From UBA6055 sp965203755 (GTDB lineage Bacteria > Chloroflexota > Anaerolineae > Aggregatilineales > Phototrophicaceae): a stretch of DNA of 64,000 nucleotides. Within the stretch, counting starts at the first letter, position 1. Each line of letters opens with the position of its first letter. The position numbers and the translations under genes are program-made. Where the stretch lies: the NCBI GenBank assembly GCA_965203755.1, contig OZ241910.1:2604001-2668000 (forward strand). Reading direction: 5' to 3'. Below are positions 8,423 to 15,489 of the stretch, in pieces. The notes beneath the pieces are model-generated. The model was not told where the DNA came from. It made no database searches and saw only the letters and a program-made list of their open reading frames with translations.

Positions 8423-9337
8423 ATGTCTAGACACAGGCAGCCTTATTGTTTATTTATATTGTGTGCGATGCTTTCCTTGGTTGCGACGGCATGTTTTCGT
8501 GATTCTGCTGAAGGCCTCGGCGAGCCGCCCGTGGCCCAGCCTTTGTCAGCGACGACCGCGATTGAGGAAACAACTGCGATTCCCACTGTAGCCAGCACAT
8601 CAGTGAGTCAAATATCTACCGAAGCGCCGCCAGACACTTATGCGCTGACGGCGACGGTCTTGATTCAGCGATTGACGCAGGATGCCATGGCGACGGTGAC
8701 GCCGCCGACTCTTGAAACCGAAGTCAAAGCGACAGCCGCGCCAGCGGCGACGACAGTCCTGGTTACGCTGCCGCCGACGGTGTCAATCATCCGCGCCACA
8801 TTGGCGCCGGGGGCTGATTGCGTCCACCAGATTCGCGCCGGCGACACCTTGTTTATGTTATCCTTGGCCTATGGCGTCTCGGTTGATGCGGTTGCAAGCG
8901 CGAATGGCATTGTCGATCCAAGCCGCATCCTAGTCGAGCAGCGGATTACGATCCCACAGTGCGGAACAACCGGCTTTAGACCGCCGCCCACCACGGCCCC
9001 GACTCCCACCAGCCAGCCTGAAGCCCCGCCGCCGACGGAACCGCCGACGCTTGCCGCCGCCGAAGGCGATGCAGCCGCCAGCGAGGGTGAAGTGGATCCT
9101 TTGGTTCAAGCGGCGCAGCAGCGAATCTTGAGCAATGCGCGCATCAACACCCGCGCCGATGCAGCCTCGCAAAGCGCCGCCATACCGACCGGCAGCCGAA
9201 CCTACACATTGCGGCAGTATGATACGCTCTATGATGTCGCCCAGCAGTTTGGCACGACGATTGAGGCGATTGCCGAACTGAACGGCATCATTGACATTGA
9301 CGACATCAAAATCGGCGATGTCCTGCAAATCCCATAA
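8423..9337 (+). CDS. Secreted protein with two LysM domains (probable lipoprotein)
   Basis: 304 aa. ATG 8423 follows GAGGAGA and gives a normal signal sequence: a basic N-terminus, hydrophobic core LFILCAMLSLVATA and Cys24, which fits a lipoprotein cleavage site, though Ala rather than Leu/Val/Ile at -3 makes it imperfect. A long Pro/Thr/Ala-rich low-complexity stretch follows. Two LysM domains bind peptidoglycan-type glycans: residues about 131-178 (HQIRAGDTLFMLSLAYGVS...ILVEQRITIP) and about 258-304 (YTLRQYDTLYDVAQQFGTT...IKIGDVLQIP), joined by a second Pro/Thr linker. No catalytic domain is present, so it is probably a wall-anchored structural or adaptor protein. Confidence 0.85.
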   Translation: MSRHRQPYCLFILCAMLSLVATACFRDSAEGLGEPPVAQPLSATTAIEETTAIPTVASTSVSQISTEAPPDTYALTATVLIQRLTQDAMATVTPPTLETEVKATAAPAATTVLVTLPPTVSIIRATLAPGADCVHQIRAGDTLFMLSLAYGVSVDAVASANGIVDPSRILVEQRITIPQCGTTGFRPPPTTAPTPTSQPEAPPPTEPPTLAAAEGDAAASEGEVDPLVQAAQQRILSNARINTRADAASQSAAIPTGSRTYTLRQYDTLYDVAQQFGTTIEAIAELNGIIDIDDIKIGDVLQIP

Positions 9338-9388
9338 AGCGGCGGGCACAATCCCAGCAGCTTAATCGCAGCAATAGGGTAGACGCTG

Positions 9389-10798
9389 ATGGCGGCGATC
9401 AACGTTAGGAACAGAACCATCTTTCATGGGGACAATCTTTTGTTCCTGCGCGGCATCAACAGCGGCGCTGTGCATCTGATCGCCACCGATCCACCATTCA
9501 AGAAAGGGCGCGACTTCCACGCGGCGCCGGGCAGTTTGGCCCATGGCGCCAGCTTCAAAGACCGCTGGTCTTGGGAAAAAGATGTGCAAGGCGACTGGAT
9601 CGACAAAATCAAAGACGATTGGCCGGCCGTGTGGGCAGTCATTGAAAGCGCGAAACTTGCCTGCGGTGAGGATATGGCGGCCTTCCTGTGCTGGCTGGGT
9701 GTGCGCCTAATGGAAATGCACCGTATCCTGCGCGGCGATGGCTCGCTGTATCTGCATATCGACCATACCGCCCACGCGTATGTCAAATCCCTGATGGACG
9801 GGATCTTCGGCGCGAAAAACTTCAGGAATGAAATTGTGTGGCATTATACGGGAGGCGGGAGAAGTAAAACCTGCTTTTCACGCAAGCACGATACACTGCT
9901 TTTTTACACTAAATCCAACGACTATACGTTTAACTTAGATGAAATTCGCGTCCCGTATAAGAAAACAAGCGGTTATGCAAAGGGAGGAATAACATCAAAA
10001 GCAGGCAGGCGCTATATGCCTAACCCCAAGGGAACGCCCGTAGATGATGTCTGGAGCATTCCTATCATAAATCCACTGGCAAAGGAGCGCACAGGCTACC
10101 CCGCCCAAAAGCCGCTTGCTCTCTATGAACGCATCATCAAGGCGTCCTCAAACGAAGGCGACTGGGTGCTCGATCCATTCTGCGGCTGCGCCACGACACC
10201 CATCGCGGCTGAACGGCTGGGACGCCGGTGGATCGGCATGGACATCTGGGACGAAGCGCATGATATAGTCTTGCGGCGGCTGGCTGATAACGGCCTAGCC
10301 GTACCCGACCTTGCGAACAAGGCCGACCAGCCTCATCTGATGACCTTTGGCGATGTGGCCTATTCTGCCATCCCGCCCGAACGCACCGACGACAACGAAA
10401 TCGCCGCGCCCCAAATCAAGCGCAAAATCCGCGCGCCGCAGGAAGCCTGGGAGAAGTGGACGCACAAACAGATGCGCCAGCTGCTCGCCCGTTGCCAGAC
10501 GGCGCCGAATGATGACCGGCTCGTCACCTGCGCCGGCTGCGGCCGCGAACTGGAGCAGGAGTTCATGGAGCTTGACCATATCATGCCCAAATCGGCCGGC
10601 GGCGCCAATCACATCGCCAATCGCATCTTGATATGCCGTCCCTGCAATGGCGCCAAGCATAATGGGCTGACGCTCACCGGGCTGCGGCGGGCCAATATCC
10701 AGAAGGGCTGGATGAAAGACCTACGCAAAGCCGATTGGGCCAAAGCCCAGCAAATTGAGGCCGTCGCACGCGCCAAACTATTCCCGAAAGAAGTTTAG
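9389..10798 (+). CDS. DNA (adenine/cytosine-N) methyltransferase fused to a C-terminal HNH domain
   Basis: 469 aa. Residues 1-290 form a beta-class amino-methyltransferase: catalytic motif IV TDPPF (34-37) comes first, a variable recognition region spans about 145-240, and SAM motif I DPFCGCATT (262-270) follows with the acidic end GMDIWD. Residues about 340-469 hold a zinc-type HNH module: CxxC at 381/384, ELDHI with His397, NH..NRILICRPCN with Cys416 and Cys419, then KHN. Methyltransferases of this class modify exocyclic amines in a DNA target; the HNH part could cut DNA or only bind it. No separate restriction gene is adjacent, so a single-polypeptide restriction-modification enzyme or an orphan methylase are both possible. 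The central part is AT-rich relative to the flanks. Confidence 0.85.
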   Translation: MAAINVRNRTIFHGDNLLFLRGINSGAVHLIATDPPFKKGRDFHAAPGSLAHGASFKDRWSWEKDVQGDWIDKIKDDWPAVWAVIESAKLACGEDMAAFLCWLGVRLMEMHRILRGDGSLYLHIDHTAHAYVKSLMDGIFGAKNFRNEIVWHYTGGGRSKTCFSRKHDTLLFYTKSNDYTFNLDEIRVPYKKTSGYAKGGITSKAGRRYMPNPKGTPVDDVWSIPIINPLAKERTGYPAQKPLALYERIIKASSNEGDWVLDPFCGCATTPIAAERLGRRWIGMDIWDEAHDIVLRRLADNGLAVPDLANKADQPHLMTFGDVAYSAIPPERTDDNEIAAPQIKRKIRAPQEAWEKWTHKQMRQLLARCQTAPNDDRLVTCAGCGRELEQEFMELDHIMPKSAGGANHIANRILICRPCNGAKHNGLTLTGLRRANIQKGWMKDLRKADWAKAQQIEAVARAKLFPKEV

Positions 10799-10916
10799 GA
10801 AGACATTAGCTGTGTTCAAAGGATGGCGGCAATGATAAACAAGGAGAATGAATGATGATTAGATGTTTTGGGTCAGTGTCCGAGAATAGGCAGTGCAGAT
10901 AAGACATAACCGCCCC

Positions 10917-10944
10917 TTGCAGGCCGCGGGATTCATGCTATACT
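10917..10944 (+). promoter_or_regulatory. sigma-70 promoter for rplS
   Basis: TTGCAG at 10917-10922, 16-base spacer, TATACT at 10939-10944, giving a leader of about 55 bases before rplS. The leader contains a small hairpin (ATGCC-TGCG-GGCAT, about 10968-10981), which could be a ribosomal-protein leader element but is too simple to classify. The rest of the gap 10799-10916 shows nothing I can name. Confidence 0.65.
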
Positions 10945-11005
10945 AACTGGCGGTCTGAAGAAATTGAGATGCCTGCGGGCATATCGGTATGGAAGGAAGC
11001 AAGCC

Positions 11006-11350
11006 ATGAGCCAGGAGCTTATACGATCACTGGTGGCGGAAAACCACAAACACCCCCTTGTTGAGTCGGGGGATACAGTCAAGGTTCATGTTCGTATTGT
11101 TGAGGGCAGTCGAGAACGGGTGCAGGTTTTCCAGGGCGTCGTCATTCGTTCGCGCAAAGGCGGCAATGAAACCAATTTTACGGTGCGCCGAATTGCCAGC
11201 CATGGGATTGGCGTCGAACGGACATTCCTGCTGCACAGCCCGCGGGTAGAAAAGATCGAAATTCTGCGCCGGGCGAAAGTGCGCCGGGCCCAACTGTATT
11301 ACCTGCGAAATCGGCGCGGCAAGGCCGCCCGGCTTAAAGAACGGCGCTAA
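11006..11350 (+). CDS. rplS: Large ribosomal subunit protein bL19
   Basis: 114 aa, matching bL19 (about 115 aa), which sits at the 30S-50S interface. Diagnostic segments are GDTVKVHVRIVEGSRERVQVFQGVV, RKGGNETNFTVRRIASHGIGVERTF and the basic tail VRRAQLYYLRNRRGKAARLKERR. ATG 11006 is preceded by GGAAGGAAG; the frame opens earlier at a TTG, but bL19 begins at this Met. It is monocistronic with its own promoter rather than following rpsP-rimM-trmD as in many bacteria. Confidence 0.96.
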   Translation: MSQELIRSLVAENHKHPLVESGDTVKVHVRIVEGSRERVQVFQGVVIRSRKGGNETNFTVRRIASHGIGVERTFLLHSPRVEKIEILRRAKVRRAQLYYLRNRRGKAARLKERR

Positions 11351-11394
11351 ACCGAAGCAGCCAAAGTCCGATTAGTATAAAATGGGGTGCTTTG

Positions 11395-11414
11395 TCACGC
11401 TCATTTTCGCGTGA
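11395..11414. terminator. Small hairpin between convergent rplS and the AlbA_2 ATPase gene
   Basis: TCACGC (11395-11400), 8-base T-rich loop, GCGTGA (11409-11414): a perfect six-base stem between two convergent genes. No long T-run follows on either strand, so its role as terminator is weakly supported. Confidence 0.3.
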
Positions 11415-11421
11415 TGCCGGG

Positions 11422-12873
11422 CTACTTCAGTACGTAATGCGTGCCTTTTTTGGCGCCGACCTTGACCAGAATCCCTTTTTCGACCATATCAGCCAAGTCA
11501 AGCCGCAGAGTCTCGGCAGACACGCCTTGTATCAGAGAGCGATATTCGCGGTTGGCGATGGAGCCATTTTCCCGGATATACTGCAAAGCCCGCGCCTGCC
11601 GATGGTTGGTGTTCCGCGCCCATTCGGGCAGCTTGGGTTTCTTGCGCTCGTTGTGCAAGGCAAGGGCAAAGCTGTAAGGCCGCGCATCGAACTTGGGCGG
11701 CGAATGACCAGCCTGTTCCATAACTTCAATCATGCGGTCAATCCCAAGCCCCAACTCTTCGATATAACCCCATTGAAACAGCCCGCTGACCAGCCTTGGA
11801 TTGCGCGAGAAGTGCTCGTCTTTGATATTCTCAACGGTGATAAAGCCCGGCAGCCCCCCCGGCGAGATGACTTCCAGCCGGTCGGAGAACATACGCACCT
11901 CGATGCGGCGCCCGCGCAAACGATAATCGCGGTGACATATAGCGTTGACGAGCGCCTCGCGGACAGCGAACTGCGGATATTCATAGGTTTCTTCGCGTTC
12001 CAAACCTTTGACCACGGCGCTAACAGCCATTTCACTCCAGACAAGGTTCCAGGTGGTTTCAATCAGGCGCGATACCGGACCGGTCAGTTCTTCGCGGCGG
12101 GAATAGCCGGCGAAACCGCTTTCGCCGCGCGGGGTGGTGCCTACGAATTTGGCAAAGACAACCGCGCTCTGGGGCAGCCATTGCTGGGGATATTCACTGA
12201 ACAGCAGCAGACCGCAAACGGTGGGCTTGCCCTCGGCGGTGATGGCGCCGATTTCGGTCAGGAGATCGTCGATTTTGCCATTGTAGGGACGTTTGGTGCG
12301 TTCAGCCCGTTTTTCTAGATACTCATCAATCATCTTGCGGCTGAAGTCATCCAGGCTTGCCCCGGGGACGGCATCGGATTCAAAATCGCCGGTGTTCTTG
12401 GCGCTTGCCAGCCGCAAGATCTCCTGACCGCCCAAAGGACGGTTGACGCTGCCGCTGCGTATCAGCACCCGGCCATCGGCAAGGGCATGCAGTTCGGTGC
12501 TGCGGGGGACGCGGATGGCATAAGCCGGGAAACTCGCCGCCGGCGGGCTGGCCGCCAAACTCCCGTTGCCGCTGGCCTCGGAATCTTGATCTGCATGACT
12601 GCCATCGCCGGCCTCAACCGATATCTCTTCCCATTTTTCGGTGATGACGGGCGGATTGTACAAATCCCCGGCAAGTTTAAGCATCTGATCAATGTCCGTG
12701 CCGGCGGTCCGGGCTGCTGATGGCTCGCCGTTAGACTGGAGGCCAACCACAATGATTCCGCCTTCGGTATTGGCAAAGGCGACCAGGGTTTCGGCAAGGA
12801 TATTGGCATCGGCTGTCTGCACAAATGCGAGCCGCGGGCCTTCTCCAGATTTGATTAACTCCATATTGGACAT
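11422..12873 (-). CDS. AlbA_2 (Schlafen-like) ATP-binding protein, COG2865 type
   Basis: 483 aa. The N-terminal region contains ETLVAFANTEGGIIVVGLQ, the hallmark of AlbA_2 putative DNA-binding domains related to Schlafen. Residues about 300-400 carry the HATPase_c_4 segment of the same family: EALVNAICHRDYRLRGRRIEVRMF, then SPGGLPGFITVENI and RNPRLVSGLFQWGYIEELGLGIDRMIEVM. The last 60 residues look like a winged helix (ALQYIRENGSIANREYRSL...LRLDLADMVEKGILVKVGAKKGTHYVL). Such proteins are usually annotated as transcriptional regulators or ATP-dependent helicase-related, and some occur in defence loci. No SD is visible before the ATG at 12873, and the region upstream is AT-rich. Neighbours do not reveal the target. 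Confidence 0.8.
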   Translation of the reverse strand: MSNMELIKSGEGPRLAFVQTADANILAETLVAFANTEGGIIVVGLQSNGEPSAARTAGTDIDQMLKLAGDLYNPPVITEKWEEISVEAGDGSHADQDSEASGNGSLAASPPAASFPAYAIRVPRSTELHALADGRVLIRSGSVNRPLGGQEILRLASAKNTGDFESDAVPGASLDDFSRKMIDEYLEKRAERTKRPYNGKIDDLLTEIGAITAEGKPTVCGLLLFSEYPQQWLPQSAVVFAKFVGTTPRGESGFAGYSRREELTGPVSRLIETTWNLVWSEMAVSAVVKGLEREETYEYPQFAVREALVNAICHRDYRLRGRRIEVRMFSDRLEVISPGGLPGFITVENIKDEHFSRNPRLVSGLFQWGYIEELGLGIDRMIEVMEQAGHSPPKFDARPYSFALALHNERKKPKLPEWARNTNHRQARALQYIRENGSIANREYRSLIQGVSAETLRLDLADMVEKGILVKVGAKKGTHYVLK

Positions 12874-12947
12874 CAGATTTGATTTAATTTATGCGCTTCG
12901 CCAGGCTGTTCACATAGAAAATCATTATCGCTTAATGACCCGTCTCT

Positions 12948-12957
12948 CATTATAATG
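12948..12957. promoter_or_regulatory. Palindromic -10 element in a divergent intergenic region
   Basis: CATTATAATG is its own reverse complement and so presents TATAAT on both strands, between the AlbA_2 ATPase gene (minus) and the membrane protein gene (plus). No convincing -35 box is present in either direction. A start near 12963 would leave the plus-strand ATG at 12968 almost leaderless. Confidence 0.4.
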
Positions 12958-12967
12958 CAGTTTCTGT

Positions 12968-14791
12968 ATGCTGCTTAACCCATATTTTGGCAAATATGAA
13001 AGCGCAATGCAAATGATTGCCCTGGTCTATCCAATGGGTATGGTCTTGTTCAGTTGGCTGCTGTTCTTTCTGCTTTTCAGTGGGCTGGGCTTGGTCTTGC
13101 TGAAATGGATGAACCAGACACCGGCTTGGGGGCTGCTTTGGCTGGACAGCTTTTGGTTAGGCTGGGCATTTGCGCTGGCGGCGCTTCAACTGTGGCATTT
13201 TGCCTTTCCGGTCAACGAAGTCATCCTGCTGCTGCTGGCTTTGCCGGCCTTGGCTGGCTTGTGGATGCAGCGCCATCCTATTCTTCTGATGGCTGGCAGA
13301 CTAAAACAATACCCCCTTTTTGTGCTGATTTTCGCGCTGTTTCTGCTGTGGATGTCGAATCGCGCCATTGACATGCCGACCGCCTTTGACACCGGCTATC
13401 GCGACATACAGGCGATCATGTGGATCGACGCCTATCCGATTGTGCCGGGATTGAATAACCTGTTTTCATCACTGGCTTACAATCATTCAGTGTATTTGTA
13501 TGATGCCTTGCTGGATGTGTCGTTTTGGGAGGGGCGGTCTTATCATATCGCCACCGGTCTGCTGCTGATGGTGTTCCTGGCTTATGCCCTCCGCGGCGCG
13601 GCGCGGCTTTATCAGCATCGAGACGGCGCCGGCCTCCGCTGGTCATGGATATTTGCGACCCTGATGATTCCCTACATTCTATTTTATACCGTAAGGCGGG
13701 GCGGCATCACCCATTTTTTAACGGATACCAAGGTTGACCTCATCGGCTTCCTGGCGATTATCTATCTGCTGGACTTTTTGCAAAATGACCGGTCGGCTCA
13801 AAGCTCAAGCCACTATCTGATTTTTCGTTTGGCAATCCTTGTCTTGACCGGCTTTACAGTCAAGCAGAGTTTCATTGTCTTTGGCCTCGGCATTGGCGGC
13901 CTGGTATGGATTGTCTGGCTGCGGCGGGGAGGATTTCGCGCTGGAATCAAGCCTTTTGCCCAAATCACGATTCCAATCCTGCTTTTTGCATTGCTCATCA
14001 TCATTCCTTGGATGGCGCGCGGCCTTGTCTATAGCGGTTATGTGGCTTATCCGCAGTCATTTGGACGGGTTGAGGTCGATTGGGCTGAACCGCAGGAATC
14101 ATTAGCGCGGCGTCAGCGGCAGCTGGCGACCAACACCCGCATTCGATACGGCGACCCCGAAGTCGTGCTGGCGTCGTGGGATTGGATTATTCCATGGTTT
14201 CAGTCATTTAGCGGCAATGTGTTCGCGTTTTTGCTGCCCGCTGCTTTGTCCGGCGCGGCTTTGGTCCTGTATGGCTGTGGACGATGGCGGAATCGCGGGA
14301 CGAAACGAAAGCTGCCGCTGGATTTATGGATACTGCTGCCGCTGCTGATGATGATGGCGGTCTGGTTTTTGACCGCGCCCAATATCAAGTATGTTCGATA
14401 TATTTTATGGAGCCATGCCGCCTTATTGGTGATACTGGCGGCGCTGGCATGGCATTCGATTTCGTGGCGGCTGCGGATCGGTGGCGTTTATGCTGCGCTG
14501 GCTTTGTGCTTGGGGTATGTGCTGGCTCTCATGGTCATGCTGCCGACCTTGCCCTTGCCGGCCGGTCCGGAAGATGGATTTTATGCCCATGCCATGCCGC
14601 CGATACGGGTCTATGAAACCAATGCCGGTTTGAAGCTCAATGTTCCCAACAGTCATATCCGACAGTGCTGGCAGATTCCCTTGCCCTGCGCCCCCTATCC
14701 ACATCCAGGCATATACGCGCGGGTGCCAGGGGAGATGCGGCATGGATTTGGCTCGGCGCCCGAAAACAAAGCCGATGCCGGCAATGGATAA
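12968..14791 (+). CDS. Large multi-pass membrane protein, GT-C glycosyltransferase-like
   Basis: 607 aa with about 12-14 membrane helices. After the first few helices comes AFDTGYRDIQAIMWIDAYPIVPGLNNLF, then LAYNHSVYLYDALLD. A conserved Asp in the first large loop followed by a P.VPGL.NL....A.N motif recalls bacterial GT-C-like proteins of unknown function, which probably handle lipid-linked sugars on the outer face. The C-terminal soluble part includes CWQIPLPCAPYPHPGIYAR. The start is uncertain: ATG 12968 has no SD, and ATG 13007 fits better if the TATAAT at 12951 is the promoter. The next gene begins 51 bases downstream and may be co-transcribed. Function is not assigned. Confidence 0.7.
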   Translation: MLLNPYFGKYESAMQMIALVYPMGMVLFSWLLFFLLFSGLGLVLLKWMNQTPAWGLLWLDSFWLGWAFALAALQLWHFAFPVNEVILLLLALPALAGLWMQRHPILLMAGRLKQYPLFVLIFALFLLWMSNRAIDMPTAFDTGYRDIQAIMWIDAYPIVPGLNNLFSSLAYNHSVYLYDALLDVSFWEGRSYHIATGLLLMVFLAYALRGAARLYQHRDGAGLRWSWIFATLMIPYILFYTVRRGGITHFLTDTKVDLIGFLAIIYLLDFLQNDRSAQSSSHYLIFRLAILVLTGFTVKQSFIVFGLGIGGLVWIVWLRRGGFRAGIKPFAQITIPILLFALLIIIPWMARGLVYSGYVAYPQSFGRVEVDWAEPQESLARRQRQLATNTRIRYGDPEVVLASWDWIIPWFQSFSGNVFAFLLPAALSGAALVLYGCGRWRNRGTKRKLPLDLWILLPLLMMMAVWFLTAPNIKYVRYILWSHAALLVILAALAWHSISWRLRIGGVYAALALCLGYVLALMVMLPTLPLPAGPEDGFYAHAMPPIRVYETNAGLKLNVPNSHIRQCWQIPLPCAPYPHPGIYARVPGEMRHGFGSAPENKADAGNG

Positions 14792-14842
14792 TCGGCGAAC
14801 TTATCGCGATTTTCGCCCTGGCAGCTGGATGAGGATGATCTA

Positions 14843-15313
14843 ATGCCCGCGGTATTGGCGCTTCTATTGGTTACAGCGTCTATTCGGTTTATCCGCGCTT
14901 CACTGGTGACCTTGGGCTTCTATAAAGAACCGATTTTGTCAGCATTTCAGCAGTATGGCGATGAAGTTGGATTTAGCCCGCTGCTGGAGGCTTTTTGGTG
15001 GGGATTCGTCCTCGTCTATCTGATCTTGATACTGATTGTCCCATCGTCGTTTCTTGTGATGTTCGGCATCCTGTCGTTTGTGTTTTCGGTCATGCTGTAT
15101 TGGAAGGTCAAGGACAGCATCCTGAACTATCCGCAGATCTTCTTGAAGTTTCCGCGCTGGTATCGCGACATTGTCGACCACACCTCGCGGGAAGAGCGGC
15201 GCAAGCTGTCTTATATGTGGCTGGGCTTGCCTTTGCGAACTCGTTTGCTGTACAATGCCCGCCATGATGAATTCCGCAAGTGGGTTGAACTGGTTGTCCT
15301 GTCGGTCGCCTGA
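14843..15313 (+). CDS. Hypothetical membrane protein
   Basis: 156 aa that I do not recognise. An N-terminal hydrophobic segment (VLALLLVTASIRFI), then two adjacent helices at about 50-90 (FWWGFVLVYLILILIVPSSFLVMFG and SFVFSVMLYWKV) are followed by a charged cytoplasmic-looking tail of 70 residues with YPQIFLKFPRWYRDIVDHTSREERRKLSYMWLGLP. The ATG at 14843 follows GGATGAGGATGATC. It lies downstream of the large GT-C-like gene and upstream of a bidirectional terminator, so the two probably form one operon. Confidence 0.65.
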   Translation: MPAVLALLLVTASIRFIRASLVTLGFYKEPILSAFQQYGDEVGFSPLLEAFWWGFVLVYLILILIVPSSFLVMFGILSFVFSVMLYWKVKDSILNYPQIFLKFPRWYRDIVDHTSREERRKLSYMWLGLPLRTRLLYNARHDEFRKWVELVVLSVA

Positions 15314-15341
15314 CACTCGCGCCAATACAGACTGTAAAGAT

Positions 15342-15371
15342 AAAAAACGACCTGCCAGCGAGCGGGTCGCT
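15342..15371. terminator. Bidirectional intrinsic terminator
   Basis: CGACC (15348-15352) pairs with GGTCG (15365-15369). On the minus strand the stem extends to seven pairs and is followed by six T residues, terminating the gltX/tRNA-Gln transcript. On the plus strand the same hairpin is followed by TTTTGG and would end the 14843-15313 gene. Confidence 0.7.
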
Positions 15372-15379
15372 TTTGGTTT

Positions 15380-15451
15380 CTGGGAGACCTGGACTCGAAC
15401 CAGGAATGGCGGAACCAGAATCCGCTGTTTTGCCAATTAAACTATCTCCCA
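15380..15451 (-). tRNA. tRNA-Gln (anticodon CUG)
   Basis: 72 bases fold as a full cloverleaf. The acceptor TGGGAGA/TCTCCCA has seven pairs including U1-A72; the D arm contains AATTGGC; the anticodon stem GCGGA/TCCGC encloses loop TTCTGGT with CUG (complement at 15416-15418); the T arm is CCTGG-TTCGAGT-CCAGG and the discriminator base is G. CCA is not encoded in the gene. It lies 38 bases downstream of gltX on the same strand and just before a strong terminator, so it may be processed from the gltX transcript. Reads CAG codons. Confidence 0.95.
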
Positions 15452-15489
15452 AAGTTCATCGCACAGCATATCATGCTTCACAGGAGATT

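Noticed and set aside
11392..12318. 308-codon open frame opposite the AlbA_2 ATPase gene
   Set aside because: Fully inside the other gene, with no motif and no ribosome site; the minus-strand protein has clear family motifs.
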